Source of the DNA: Hyperoodon ampullatus | Lineage: Eukaryota; Chordata; Mammalia; Artiodactyla; Ziphiidae | Assembly (NCBI GenBank): GCA_949752795.1 | Contig: CATKHW010000280.1 | Span: forward strand, 1-64,000 | Direction: 5' to 3' | Length of the DNA stretch: 64,000 nucleotides | Shown here: positions 24,319 through 38,227 of the stretch, piece by piece | How positions within the stretch are numbered: position 1 is the stretch's first letter | How the letters are laid out: each line of letters opens with the position of its first letter | Translations under genes and position numbers: made by a program | The notes under the pieces: generated by a model | What the model was told of the DNA's origin: nothing | Databases searched by the model: none | What the model saw: only the letters and a program-made list of their open reading frames with translations

Positions 24319-26057
24319 GGAATGACCCTATCTACAATGAGAGCTGGATGTGGCATAAGGCTGGACACTTGGGACTGAGGGGATTGGTGAGATTGGGTGA
24401 GCAAATGAAGACCCTTTAAAGCAATAATGCATGGCACCCATTCCATGGGTCCCAACTCTCCAGGTTGAAGGGAATATTATTACAGCTATAACATTTACGG
24501 GAAACCTAGAGAACGGACACACTGTGAATACGAAAGGTTTCTAAAACTCAACGAATAGTCCCTCTCCTGGTGCTCCGGTTTGACGTTCCATCTGCTTTAC
24601 TATCAACCTCCCAACTTGGAGAGACAGCCCCTTTAACCTCCTGGTTCGCACAGGTTGCCAATTTGGCAGAGGATGAAAGGGAAGAGGGAGAACCAATGAG
24701 AGAGTAGCTGTTAGGCATTTGGACGGGCACATATCACTCTAACTTCCCGGCAGGAAGAAGAATTAACCAAAGTCTCAGCACCCCACCGGGAACCAGCATA
24801 GGTCCTGAACCAAAATTATGGACTTGCGGTCAGCTCACCGAAAACGAGTTGAAAAATTGAGGTCAGGGAATCAGCCATTCACAAACTGGCCGAGTAATAA
24901 AGGACAACTATCGTCCAGAAATCTGTTGAGGGAAGGCAACGAGGCTGACTTGAAAGCGAGGCAGAATAGCAGGAAACAGATTTCAAGAGGTACGTTGGAA
25001 TCGCCTTTAAAGCACAGGAAGAGGGGCACAACTTCGACAATGATGCACTTGGCCAAAAAGGGCGTATGCGTTTTCTCCTGAATATATTCAGGAGAAAACG
25101 CATACGCCCTTTTTGGCCAAGCAAGCAAGCGGGCAATGCAAATCTGCACTACAAAGAAGTATCACTTCCCACAGGTCAAAAGGGACATCCACAAAATGTG
25201 TAAAAACCAGAAAGGCAAGACAGGCCCAGGAGAACAGGGAGCCTTGTTATGCTGATGGGCGGGATGTAAATTGCCAACTGCCTCTCTGGAGGAGTACATT
25301 GTGTTCCCTAAAACAAGTAAAGAACACAGCTACAGAGCCAAGGACACTTCCAGTCTAGGGAATATACCTTGGGAAAACTGAAAATCAATAAGACAGAGCC
25401 ACCCCAAAATTTAGGGCTGCACTGCTTACAAGGACCTCAACTTCGGTACACCTTAAATATCCCAGGAAATATAAAAATCGTTCAAAAAATTGTGGTACTT
25501 ACGTACGATGGAATATCCCTCAGCCATGAAATCAATGACATAAGACCAGTAGCAGCAAAATGGGTGGGTTCAGGTACGATGATTCTAAGTGAAATAAGTC
25601 ACAGAGAAAAAGAAACTTATCATAAGATATCACTTATGAAGATCCTGTAAACATGGCTACACTTGAACTGAGTTAGGAAAGAGAAGAGTGTCTCACATTT
25701 AGAAAACATTCTTATGCCTGCTTAAGGGGGAAAGAGAGGTGGGGTGATGCATAAAACCAGAGTTTGATATAAGCACAGGTACCATTCCAAAAACCAACTA
25801 TGGAATAGACAAGACCTACACCTTTCTCAGTGAAAGGGACTCAAAACACCATATTTCCCGCAGAGGAATATATCTGACTAGTAAGAATCTTAAAACCTAT
25901 GTATTGATATGTTTCCGTAAGGGAATCAAGTGTGTCTAGACTGGCATAAACATGGCAGCGAGAATCAGCTCAAACCCACTATAAAAAGGAATTTCAAAAA
26001 CAAAAGAAAAAAACTGGGAAATTCTTTACAATTCCTTCAGGGTCTCTGATGAAACCT
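24319..26057 (+). repeat. Satellite monomer 15
   Basis: Palindrome 25048-25121 is perfect. It carries a private cluster around 24840-24885 (caccgaaaacgag, attgaggtcagggaatcagcc). The far left and right parts match monomer 17. Confidence 0.95.
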
Positions 26058-27794
26058 GTAATGACCCTATCTACAATGAGAGCTGGATGTGGCATAAGGC
26101 TGGACACTTGGGACTGAGAGGATTGGTGAGATTGGGTCAACAAATGCAGACCCTTTAAAGCAATAATGCATGGCACCCATTCCATGCTTCCCAACTCTCC
26201 AGGTTGAAGGGAATATTACTACAGTTATAACATGTACGGGAAACCTAGAGAACAGACACACTGTGAATACGAAAGGTTTCTAAAACTCAAAGAATAGTCC
26301 CTCTCCTGGTGCTCCGGTTTGACTTTCCACCTGCTTTACTATCAACCTCCCAACTTGGAGAGACAGCCCCTTTAACCTCCTGGTTCGCACAGGTTGCCAA
26401 TTTGGCAGAGGATGAAAGGGAAGAGGGAGAACCAATGAGAGAGTAGCTGTTTGGCATTTGGACGGGCACATATCACTGTAATTTCCCGGCAGGAAGAAGA
26501 ATTAACCAAAGTCTCAGCCACCCACTGGGAACCAGTATAGGTCCTGAACCAAAATTTTGGACTTGCGGTCAGCTCACCAAAAACGAGTTGAAAAATGGAG
26601 CTCAGGGGCACAGCAATTCACAAACTGTCCGAGTAATAAAGGACAACTATCGTCCAGAAATCTGTTGAGGGAAGGAAACGAGGCAGACTTGAAAGCGAGC
26701 CAGAATAGCAGGAAGCAGATTTCAAGATGTAGGTTGGAATCGCCTTTAAAGCACAGAAAGAGGGGCACAACTTCGACAATGATGCACTTGGCCAAAAAGG
26801 GCGTATGCGTTTTCTCCTGAATATATTCAGGAGAAAACGCATACGCCCTTTTTGGCCAAGCAAGCAAGCGGGCAATGCAAATCTGCACTACAAAGAAGTA
26901 TCACTTCCCACCGGTCAAAAGGGATATCCACAAAATGTGTAAAAACGAGAAAGGCAAGACAGGCCCTGGAGAACACGGAGCCTTGTTATGCTTATGGGTG
27001 GGATGTAAATTGCCAACTGCCTGTCTGGAGGAGTACATTGTGTTCCCTAAAACAAGTAAAGAACAGAGCTACAGAGCCAAGGGCACATCCATTCTACGGA
27101 ATATACCTTGGGAAAACTGAAAATCATAAGTCAGAGCCACACCAAAATTTAGGGCTGCACTGCTTACAAGGACCTCAACTTGGGTACACCTTAAATATCC
27201 CAGGAAATATAAAAATGGTTCAAAAAATTGTGGTACTTACGTACGATGGAATATCCCTCCGCCATGAAAACAATGTCATAAGACCAGTAGCAGCAAAATG
27301 GGTGGATTCAGGTACGATGATTCTAAGTGAAATAAGTCACACAGAAAAAGAAACTTATCATAAGATATCACTTATGAAGATCCTATAAACATGGCTACAC
27401 TTGAACTGAGTTAGGAAAGAGAACAGTGTCTCACATTTAGAAAACACTCTTATGCCTGCTTAAGGGGGAAGGAGAGGTGGGGTGATGCATAAAACCCGAG
27501 GTTGATATAAGCACAGGTACCGTTCCAAAAACCAACTATGGAATAGACAAGACCTACACCTTCCTAAGTGAAAGGGACTCAAAACACCATATTTCCCGCA
27601 GAGGAATATATCTGACTAGTAAGAATCTTAAAACCTATGTATTGATATGTCTCCGTAAGGGAATCAAGTGTGTCTAGACTGGCATAAACATGGCAGCGAG
27701 AATCAGCTCAAACCCACTATAAAAAGGAATTTCAAAAAAAAACAAAAAAACTGGGAAATTCTTTACAATACCTTCAGGGTCAATGATGAAACCT
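26058..27794 (+). repeat. Satellite monomer 16
   Basis: Palindrome 26787-26860 is perfect. The left part matches monomer 18 (ctgtaatgaccc, ccatgcttccc). The stretch gcgagccagaatagcaggaagc near 26694 is shared with monomer 17. The right half matches monomer 14. Confidence 0.95.
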
Positions 27795-29533
27795 GGAATG
27801 ACCCTATCTACAATGACAGCTGGATGTGGCATAAGGCTGGACACTTGGGACTGAGGGGATTGGTGAGATTGGGTGAGCAAATGCAGACCCTTTAAAGCAA
27901 TAATGCATGGCACCCATTCCATGGGTCCCAACTCTCCAGGTTGAAGGGAATATTATTACAGCTATAACATTTACGGGAAACCTAGAGAACGGACACACTG
28001 TGAATACGAAAAGTTTCTAAAACTCAACGAATAGTCCCTCTCCTGGTGCTCCGGTTTGACTTTCCATCTGCTTTACTATCAACCTCCCAACTTGGAGAGA
28101 CAGCCCCTTTAACCTCCTGGTTCGCACTCGTTGCCAATTTGGCAGAGGATGAAAGGGAAGAGGGAGAACCAATGAGAGAGTAGCTGTTAGGCATTTGGAC
28201 GGGCACATATCACTGTAATTTCCCGGCAGGAAGAAGAATTAACCAAAGCATCAGCCCCCCACCGGGAACCAGCATAGGTCCTGAAGCAAAATTTTGGACT
28301 TGCAGTCAGCTCACCAAAAACGAGTTGAAAAATGGAGCTCAGGGGCACAGCAATTCACAAACTGGCCGCGTAATAAAGGACAACTATCGTCCAGAAATCT
28401 GTTGAGGGAAGGAAACGAGGCAGACTTGAAAGCGAGCCAGAATAGCAGGAAGCAGATTTCAAGAGGTACGTTGGAATCGCCTTTAAAGCACAGGAAGAGG
28501 GGCACAACTTCGACAATGATGCACTTGGCCAAAAAGGGCATATGCGTTTTCTCCTGAATATATTCAGGAGAAAACGCAAACGCCCTTTTTGGCCAAGCAA
28601 GCAAGCGGGCAATGCAAATCTGCACTACAAAGAAGTATCACTTCCCACCGGTCAAAAGGGACATCCACAAAATGTGTAAAAACCAGAAAGGCAAGACAGG
28701 CCCAGGAGAACAGGGAGCCTTGTTATGCTGATGGGCGGGATGTAAATTGCCAACTGCCTCTCTGGAGGAGTACATTGTGTTCCCTAAAACAAGTAAAGAA
28801 CACAGCTACAGAGCCAAGGGCACTTCCAGTCTAGGGAATATACCTTGGGAAAACTGAAAATCAATAAGACAGAGCCACCCCAAAATTTAGGGCTGCACTG
28901 CTTACAAGGACCTCAACTTCAGTACACCTTAAATATCCCAGGAAATATAAAAATCGTTCAAAAAATTGTGGTACTTACGTACGATGGAATATCCCTCAGC
29001 CATGAAATCAATGACATAAGACCAGTAGCAGCAAAATGGGTGGATTCAGGTACGATGATTCTAAGTGAAATAAGTCACAGAGAAAAAGAAACTTATCATA
29101 AGATATCACTTATGAAGATCCTGTAAACATGGCTACACTTGAACTGAGTTAGGAAAGAGAAGAGTGTCTCACATTTAGAAAACATTCTTATGCCTGCTTA
29201 AGGGGGAAAGAGAGGTGGGGTGATGCATAAAACCAGAGTTTGATATAAGCACAGGTACCATTCCAAAAACCAACTATGGAATAGACAAGACCTACACCTT
29301 TCTCAGTGAAAGGGACTAAAAACACCATATTTCCCGCAGAGGAATATATCTGACTAGTAAGAATCTTAAAACCTATGTATTGATATGTCTCCGTAAGGGA
29401 ATCAAGTGTGTCTAGACTGGCATAAACATGGCAGCGAGAATCAGCTCAAACCCACTATAAAAAGGAATTTCAAAAACAAAACAAAAAAACTGGGAAATTC
29501 TTTACAATTCCTTCAGGGTCTCTGATGAAACCT
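27795..29533 (+). repeat. Satellite monomer 17
   Basis: Palindrome 28524-28597 has a left-arm CpG to CpA change (gggcatatgcg) and a right-arm change (cgcaaacgcc). The markers cttgcagtcagc and ggccgcgtaat near 28298-28372 are shared with monomer 18. Confidence 0.95.
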
Positions 29534-31272
29534 GTAATGACCCTATCTACAATGAGAGCTGGATGTGGCATAAGGCTGGACACTTGGGACTGAGAGGATT
29601 GGTGAGATTGGGTCAACAAATGCAGACCATTTAAAGCAATAATGCATGGCACCCATTCCATGCTTCCCAACTCTCCAGGTTGAAGGGAATATTACTACAG
29701 TTATAACATGTACGGGAAACCTAGAGAACAGACACACTGTGAATACGAAAGGTTTCTAAAACTCAACGAATAGTCCCTCTCCTGGTGCTCCGGTTTGACT
29801 TTCCACCTGCTTTACTATCAACCTCCCAACTTGGAGAGACAGCCCCTTTAACCTCCTGGTTCGCACAGGTTGCCAATTTGGCAGAGGATGAAAGGGAAGA
29901 GGGAGAACCAATGAGAGAGTAGCTGTTAGGCATTTGGACGGGCACATATCACTGTAATTTCCCGGCAGGAAGAAGAATTAACCAAAGCGTCAGCCACCCA
30001 CCGGGAACCAGCATAGGTCCTGAAGCAAAATTTTGGACTTGCAGTCAGCTCACCAAAAACGAGTTGAAAAATGGAGCTCAGGGGCACAGCAATTCACAAA
30101 CTGGCCGCGTAATAAAGGACAACTATCGTCCAGAAATCTGTTGAGGGAAGGCAACGAGGCGGACTTGAAAGCGAGGCAGAATAGCAGGAAACAGATTTCA
30201 AGAGGTACGTTGGAATCACCTTTTAAGCACAGAAAGAGGGGCACAACTTCGACAATGATGCACTTGGCCAAAAAGGGCATATGCGTTTTCTCCTGAATAT
30301 ATTCAGGAGAAAACGCATACGCCCTTTTTGGCCAAGCAAGCAAGCGGGCAATGCAAATCTGCACTACAAAGGAGTATCACTTCCCACCGGTCAAAAGGGA
30401 CATCCACAAAATGTGTAAAAACCAGAAAGGCAAGACAGGCCCTGGAGAACAGGGAGCCTTGTTATGCTGATGGGCGGGACGTAAATTGCCAACTGCCTCT
30501 CTGGAGGAGTACATTGTGTTCCCTAAAACAAGTAAAGAACAGAGCTACAGAGCCAAGGGCACTTCCAGTCTAGGGAATATACCTTGGGAAAACTGAAAAT
30601 CAATAAGACAGAGCCACCCCAAAATTTAGGGCTGCACTGCTTACAAGGACCTCAACTTGGATACACCTTAAGTACCCCAGGAAATATAAAAATGGTTCAA
30701 AAAATTGTGGTACTTACGTACGATGGAATATCCCTCAGCCATGAAATCAATATCATAAGACCAGTAGCAGCAAAATGGGTGGATTCAGGTACGATGATTC
30801 TAAGTGAAATAAGTCACACAGAAAAAGAAACTTATCATAAGATATCACTTATGAAGATCCTATAAACATGGCTAAACTTGAACTGAGTTAGGAAAGAGAA
30901 CAGTGTCTCACATTTAGAAAACACTCTTATGCCTGCTTAAGGGGGAAGGAGAGGTGGGGTGATGCATAAAACCAGAGTTTGATATAAGCACAGGTACCGT
31001 TCCAAAAACCAACTATGGAATAGACAAGACCTACACCTTCCTCAGTGAAAGGGACTCAAAACCCCATATTTCCCGCAGAGGAATATATCTGACTAGTAAG
31101 AATCTTAAAACCTATGTATTGATATGTCTCCGTAAGGGAATCAAGTGTGTCTAGACTGGCATAAACATGGCAGCGAGAATCAGCTCAAACCCACTATAGA
31201 AAGGAATTTCAAAAACAAAACAAAAAAACTGGGAAATTCTTTACAATTCCTTCAGGGTCTCTGATGAAACCT
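29534..31272 (+). repeat. Satellite monomer 18
   Basis: Palindrome 30263-30336 has gggcatatgcg on the left. The right half begins the mid-array subfamily (ttggatacaccttaagtacc near 30657, cctataaac near 30858). Confidence 0.95.
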
Positions 31273-33010
31273 TGAATGACCCTATCTACAACGACAGCTG
31301 GATGTGTAATAAGGAGGGACACTTGGGACTGAGAGGATTGGTGAGATTGGGTGAGCAAATGCAGACGCTTTAAAGCACAAATGTCTGGCACCCATTCCAT
31401 GGGTCCCAACTGTCCAGTGTGAAGGGAATATTACTACAGCTATAACATGTACGGGAAACCTAGAGAACGGACACACTGTGAATACGAAAGGTTTCTAAAA
31501 CTCAACGAATAGTCCCTCTCCTGGTGCTCCGGTTTGACTTTCCATCTGCTTTACTATCAACCTCCCAACTTGGAGAGACAGCCCCTTTAACCTCCTGGTT
31601 CGCACACGTTGCCAATTTGGCAGAGGATGAAAGCGAAGAGGGAGAAGCAATGAGAGAGTAGCTGTTAGGCATTTGGACGGGCACATATCACTGTAATTTC
31701 CCGGCAGGAAGAAGAATTAACCAAAGTCTCAGCCACCCACCGGGAACCAGTATAGGTCCTGAACCAAAATTTTGGACTTGCGGTCAGCTCACCAAAAACG
31801 AGTTGAAAAATGGAGCTCAGGGGCACAGCAATTCACAAACTGGCCGAGTAATAAAGGACAACTATCATCCAAAAATCTGTTGAGGGAAGGCAACGAGGCA
31901 GACTTGAAAGCGAGGCAGAATAGCAGGAAACAGATTTCAAGAGGTACGTTGGAATCACCTTTAAAGCACAGGAAGAGGGGCACAACTTCGACAATGATGC
32001 ACTTGTCCAAAAAGGGCGTATGCGTTTTCTCCTGAATATATTCAGGAGAAAACGCATACGCCCTTTTTGGCCAAGCAAGCAAGCGGGCAATGCAAATCTG
32101 CACTACAAAGAAGTATCACTTCCCACCGGTCAAAAGGGACATCCACAAATCTGTAAAAACCAGAAAGGCAAGACAGGCCCTGGAGAACAGGGAGCCTTGT
32201 TATGCTGATGGGCGGGATGTAAATTGCCAACTGCCTGTCTGGAGGAGTGCATTGTGTTCCCTAAAACAAGTAAAGAACAGAGCTACAGAGCCAAGGGCAC
32301 TTCCAGTCTAGGGAATATACCTTGGGAAAACTGAAAATCAATAAGACAGAGCCACCCCAAAATTTAGGGCTGCACTGCTTACAAGGACCTCAACTTGGAT
32401 ACACCTTAAGTATCCCAGGAAATATAAAAATGGTTCAAAAAATTGTGGTACTTACGTACGATGGAATATCACACAGCCATGAAATCAATATCATAAGACC
32501 AGTAGCAGCAAAATGGGTGGATTCAGGTACGATGATTCTAAGTGAAATAAGTCACACAGAAAAAGAAACTTATCATAAGATATCACTTATGAAGATCCTA
32601 TAAACATGGCTACACTTGAACTGAGTTAGGAAAGAGAACAGTGTCTCACATTTAGAAAACACTCTTATGCCTGCTTAAGGGGGAAGGAGAGGTGGGGTGA
32701 TGCATAAAACCAGAGTTTGATATAAGCACAGGTACCGTTCCAAAAACCAACTATGGAATAGACAAGACCTACACCTTCCTCAGTGAAAGGGACTCAAAAC
32801 ACCATATTTCCCGCAGAGGAATATATCTGACTAGTAAGAATCTTAAAACCTATGTATTGATATATCTCCGTAAGGGAATCAAGTGTGTCTAGACTGGCAT
32901 AAACATGGCACCGAGAATCAGCTCAAACCCACTATAAAAAGGAATTTCAAAAACAAAACAAAAAAACTGGGAAATTCTTTACAATTCCTTCAGGGTCTCT
33001 GATGAAACCT
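31273..33010 (+). repeat. Satellite monomer 19
   Basis: Palindrome 32002-32075 has one mismatch, the subfamily mark cttgtcc. It also carries cacaaatctg (one base shorter) near 32145 and tcacacagcc near 32469. Confidence 0.95.
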
Positions 33011-34749
33011 TGAATGACTCTATCTACAACGACAGCTGGATGTGTCATAAGGAGGGAACACTTGGGACTGAGAGGATTGGTGAGATTGGGTGAGCAAATG
33101 CAGACGCTTTAAAGCACAAATGCCTGGCACCCATTCCATGGGTCCCAACTGTTCAGGTTGAAGGGAATATTACTACAGCTATAACATGTACGGGAAACCT
33201 AGAGAACGGACACACTGTGAATACGAAAGGTTTCTAAAACTCAACGAATAGTCCCTCTCCTGGTGCTCCTGTTTGACTTTACATCTGCTTTACCATCAAC
33301 CTCCCAACTTGGAGAGACAGCCCCTTTAACCTCCTGGTTCGCACACGTTGCCAATTTGGCAGAGGATGAAAGCGAAGAGGGAGAAGCAATGAGAGAGTAG
33401 CTGTTAGGCATTTGGACGGGCACATATCACTGTAATTTCCCGGCAGGAAGAAGAATTAACCAAAGTCTCAGGAACCCACAGGGAACCAGTATAGGTCCTG
33501 AACCAAAATTTTGGACTTGCGGTCAGCTCACCAAAAACGAGTTGAAAAATGGGGCTCAGGGGCACAGCAATTCACAAACTGGCCGAGTAATAAACGACAA
33601 CTATCGTCCAAAAATCTGTTGAGGGAAGGCAACGAGGCGGACTTGAAAGCGAGGCAGAATAGCAGGAAACAGATTTCAAGAGGTACGTTGGAATCGCCTT
33701 TAAAGCACAGGAAGAGGGGCACAAATTCGACAATGATGCACTTGTCCAAAAAGGGCGTATGCATTTTCTCCTGAATATATTCAGGAGAAAACGCATACGC
33801 CCTTTTTGGCCAAGCAAGCAAGCGGGCAATGCAAATCTGCACTACAAAGAAGTATCACTTCCCACCGGTCAAAAGGGACATCCACAAATCTGTAAAAACC
33901 AGAAAGGCAAGACAGGCCCTGGAGAACAGGGAGCCTTGTTATGCTGATGGTCGGGATGTAAATTGCCAACTGCCTCTCTGGAGGAGTACATTGTGTTCCC
34001 TAAAACAAGTAAAGAACACAGCTACAGAGCCAAGGGCACTTCCAGTCTAGGGAATATACCTTGGGAAACCTGAAAATCAATAAGACAGAGCCACCCTAAA
34101 ATTTAGGGCTGCACTGCTTACAAGGACCTCAACTTGGATACACCTTAAGTATCCCAGGAAATATAAAAATGGTTCAAAAAATTGTGGTACTTACGTACAA
34201 TGGAATATCCCTCAGCCTTGAAATCAATGTCATAAGACCAGTAGCAGCAAAATGGGAGGATTCAGGTACAATGATTCTAAGTGAAATAAGTCACACAGAA
34301 AAAGAAATTTATCATAAGATATCACTTATGAAGATCCTATAAACGTGGCTACACTTGAACTGAGTTAGGAAAGAGAACAGTGTCTCATATTTAGAAAACA
34401 CTCTTATGCCTGCCTAAGGGGGAAGGAGAGGTGGGGTGATGCATAAAACCAGAGTTTGATATAAGCACAGGTACCGTTCCAAAAACCAACTATGGAATAG
34501 ACAAGACCTACACCTTCCTCAGTGAAAGGGACTCAAAACCCCATATTTCCCGCAGAGGAATATATCTGACTAGTAAGAATCTTAAAACCTATGTATTGAT
34601 ATGTCTCCGTAAGGGAATCAAGTGTGTCTAGACTGGCATAAACATGGCAGCGACAATCAGCTCAAACCCACTATAAAAAGGAATTTCAAAAACAAAACAA
34701 TAAAACTGGGAAATTCTTTACAATTCCTTTCGGGTCCCTGATGAAACCT
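33011..34749 (+). repeat. Satellite monomer 20
   Basis: Palindrome 33741-33814 has cttgtcc and a CpG to CpA change (gtatgcattttc). The left part has tttacatctgctttaccatc near 33277, otherwise seen only in monomer 27. The right half is the partner of monomer 24 (atggtcggga near 33947). Confidence 0.95.
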
Positions 34750-36000
34750 GGAATGACCCTATCTACAACGACAGCTGGATGTGGCATAAGGAGGGACACT
34801 TGGGACTGAGAGGATTGGTGAGATTGGGTGAGCAAATGCAGACCCTTTAAAGCAATAATGCATGACACCCATTCCGTGGGTCCCAACTCTCCAGTTTGAA
34901 GGGAATATTACTACAGTTTTAACATGTACGGGAAACCTAGAGAACGGACACACTGTGAATACGAAAGGTTTCTAAAACTCAACGAATAGTCCCTCTCCTG
35001 GTGCTCCGGTTTGACTTTCCATCTGCTTTACTATCAACCTCCCAACTTGGAGAGACAGCCCCTTTAACCTCCTGGTTCACACAGGTTGCCAATTTGGCAG
35101 AGGATGAAAGGGAAGAGGGAGAACCAATGAGAGAGTAGCTGTTAGGCATTTGGATGGGCACATATCACTGTAATTTCCCAGCAGGAAGAAGAATTAACCA
35201 AAGTCTCAGCCAGCCACCAGGAACCAGTATAGGTCCTGAACCAAAATTTTGGACTTGCTGTCAGCTCACCATAAACGAGTTGAAAAATGGAGCTCAGGGG
35301 CACAGCAATTCACAAACTGGCCGAGTAATTAAGGACAACTATCGTCCAAAAATCTGTTGAGGGAAGGCAACAAGGCGGACTTGAAAGCGAGGCAGAATAG
35401 CAGGAAACAGATTTCAAGAGGTACGTTGGAATCGCCTTTAAAGCACAGGAAGAGGGGCACAACTTCGACAATGATGCCCTTGGCCAAAAAGGGCGTATGC
35501 GTTTTCTCCTGAATATATTCAGGAGAAAACTCATACGCCCTTTTTGGCCAAGCAAGCAAGTGGGCAATGCAAATCTGCACTACAAAGAAGTATCACTTCC
35601 CACCGGTCAAAAAGGACATCTAAAAAATGTGTAAAAACCAGAAAGGCAAGACAGGCCCTGGAGAACAGGGAGCCTTGTTATGCTGATGGGCGGGATGTAA
35701 ATTGCCAACTGCCTCTCTGGAGGAGTGCATTGTGTTCCCTATAACAAGTAAAGAACAGAGCTACAGAGCCAAGGGCACTTCCAGTCTAGGGAATATACCT
35801 TGGGAAAACTGAAAATCAATAAGACAGAGCCACCCCAAAATTTAGGGCTGCACTGCTTACAAGGACCTCAACTTGGATACACCTTAAGTATCCCAGGAAA
35901 TATAAAAATGGTTCAAAAAATTGTGGTACTTACGTACGATGGAATATCACACAGCCATGAAATCAATATCATAAGACCAGTAGCAGCAAAATGGGTGGAT
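33830..36000 (+). repeat. Four-monomer (6,954-bp) higher-order repeat, left member
   Basis: It includes the right half of copy 20 and copy 21. Diagnostic shared variants are atggtcggga, cctataaacgtgg, cagcgacaatcagc and gctgtcagctcaccataaac. It corresponds to 40784-42954. Confidence 0.75.
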
Positions 36001-36488
36001 TCAGGTACGATGATTCTAAGTGAAATAAGTCACACAGAAAAAGAAACTTATCATAAGATATCACTTATGAAGATCCTATAAACATGGCTACACTTGAACT
36101 GAGTTAGGAAAGAGAACAGTGTCTCACATTTAGAAAACACTCTTATGCCTGCTTAAGGGGGAAGGAGAGGTGGGGTGATGCATAAAACCAGAGTTTGATA
36201 TAAGCACAGGTACCGTTCCAAAAACCAACTATGGAATAGACAGGACCTACACCTTCCTCAGTGAAAGGGACTCAAAACACCATATTTCCCGCAGAGGAAT
36301 ATATCTGACTAGTAAGAATCTTAAAACCTATGTATTGATATGTCTCCGTAAGGGAATCAAGTGTGTCTAGACTGGCATAAACATGGCACCGAGAATCAGC
36401 TCAAACCCACTATAAAAAGGAATTTCAAAAACAAAACAAAAAAACTGGGAAATTCTTTACAATTCCTTCAGGGTCTCTGATGAAACCT
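34750..36488 (+). repeat. Satellite monomer 21
   Basis: Palindrome 35479-35552 has one right-arm change (aaaactcatacg), and the base before it is also changed (tgcccttggcc). Markers gctgtcagctcaccataaac near 35257 and gtaattaagg are shared only with monomer 25. Confidence 0.95.
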
Positions 36489-38227
36489 TGAATGACCCTA
36501 TCTACAACGACAGCTGGATGTGTCATAAGGAGGGACACTTGGGACTGAGAGGATTGGTGAGATTGGGTGAGCAAATGCAGACGCTTTAAAGCACAAATGC
36601 CTGGCACCCATTCCATGGGTCCCAACTGTCCAGGTTGAAGGGAATATTACTACAGCTATAACATGTACGGGAAACCTAGAGAACGGACACACTGTGAATA
36701 CGAAAGGTTTCTAAAACTCAACGAATAGTCCCTCTCCTCGTGCTCCAGTTTGACTTTCCATCTGCTTTACTATCAACCTCCCAACTTGGAGAGACAGCCC
36801 CTTTAACCTCCTGGTTCGCACACGTTGCCAATTTGGCAGAGGATGAAAGCGAAGAGGGAGAAGCAATGAGAGAGTAGCTGTTAGGAATTTGGACGGGCAC
36901 ATATCACTGTAATTTCCCGGCAGGAAGAAGAATTAACCAAAGTCTCAGCCACCCACCGGGAACCAGTACAGGTCCTGAACCAAAATTTTGGACTTGCGGT
37001 CAGCTCACCAAAAACGAGTTGAAAAATGGAGCTCAGGGGCACAGCAATTCACAAACTGGCCGAGTAATAAAGGACAACTATCGTCCAAAAATCTGTTGAG
37101 GGAAGGCAACGAGGCAGACTTGAAAGCGAGGCAGAATAGCAGGAAACAGATTTCAAGAGGTACGTTGGAATCACCTTTAAAGCACAGGAAGAGGGGCACA
37201 ACTTCGACAATGATGCACTTGTCCAAAAAGGGCGTATGTGTTTTCTCCTGAATATATTCAGGAGAAAACGCATACGCCCTTTTTGGCCAAGCAAGCAAGC
37301 GGGCAATGCAAATCTGCACTACAAAGAAGTATCACTTCCCACCGGTCAAAAGGGACATCCACAAATCTGTAAAAACCAGAAAGGCAAGACAGGCCCTGGA
37401 GAACAGGGAGCCTTGTTATGCTGATGGGCGGGATGTAAATTGCCAACTGCCTGTCTGGAGGAGTGCATTGTGTTCCCTAAAACAAGTAAAGAACAGAGCT
37501 ACAGAGCCAAGGGCACTTCCAGTCTAGGGAATATACCTTGGGAAAACTGAAAATCAATAAGACAGAGCCACCCCAAAATTTAGGGCTGCACTGCTTACAA
37601 GGACCTCAACTTGGATACACCATAAGTATCCCAGGAAATATAAAAATGGTTCAAAAAATTGTGGTACTTACGTACGATGGAATATCACACAGCCATGAAA
37701 TCAATATCATAAGACCAGTAGCAGCAAAATGGGTGGATTCAGGTACGATGATTCTAAGTGAAATAAGTCACACAGAAAAAGAAACTTATCATAAGATATC
37801 ACTTATGAAGATCCTATAAACATGGCTACACTTGAACTGAGTTAGGAAAGAGAACAGTGTCTCACATTTAGAAAACACTCTTATGCCTGCTTAAGGGGGA
37901 AGGAGAGGTGGGGTGATGCATAAAACCAGAGTTTGATATAAGCACAGGTACCGTTCCTAAAACCAAATATGGAATAGGCAAGACCTACACCTTCCTCAGT
38001 GAAAGGGACTCAAAACACCATATTTCCCGCAGAGGAATATATCTGACTAGTAAGAATCTTAAAACCTATGTATTGATATGTCTACGTAAGGGAATCAAGT
38101 GTGTCTAGACTGGCATAAACATGGCACCGAGAATCAGCTCAAACCCACTATAAAAAGGAATTTCAAAAACAAAACAAAAAAAACTGGGAAATTCTTTACA
38201 ATTCCTTCAGGGTCTCTGATGAAACCT
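36489..38227 (+). repeat. Satellite monomer 22
   Basis: Palindrome 37218-37291 has cttgtcc and a CpG to TpG change (gtatgtgttttc). It carries ctcctcgtgctccag near 36735, a change otherwise seen in monomer 6, which suggests a long-range conversion or a recurrent change. Confidence 0.95.

Larger units (their letters stand above)
23440..29990 (+). repeat. Two-monomer (3,476-bp) higher-order periodicity, mosaic
   Basis: The right part of copy 14 plus the left part of copy 15 match the right part of copy 16 plus the left part of copy 17. The right part of copy 15 plus the left part of copy 16 match the right part of copy 17 plus the left part of copy 18. All offsets are 3,476 bp. The middle of the left halves breaks the rule: copies 16, 17 and 18 share variants with their neighbours there, and copy 15 has a private cluster. 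Confidence 0.75.

Noticed and set aside
26852..27388. A 178-codon open frame, the longest in the window
   Set aside because: It results from indels and the TGA to TTA change in copy 16 joining two frames of the L1 relic. It has no partner elsewhere and no sign of selection.
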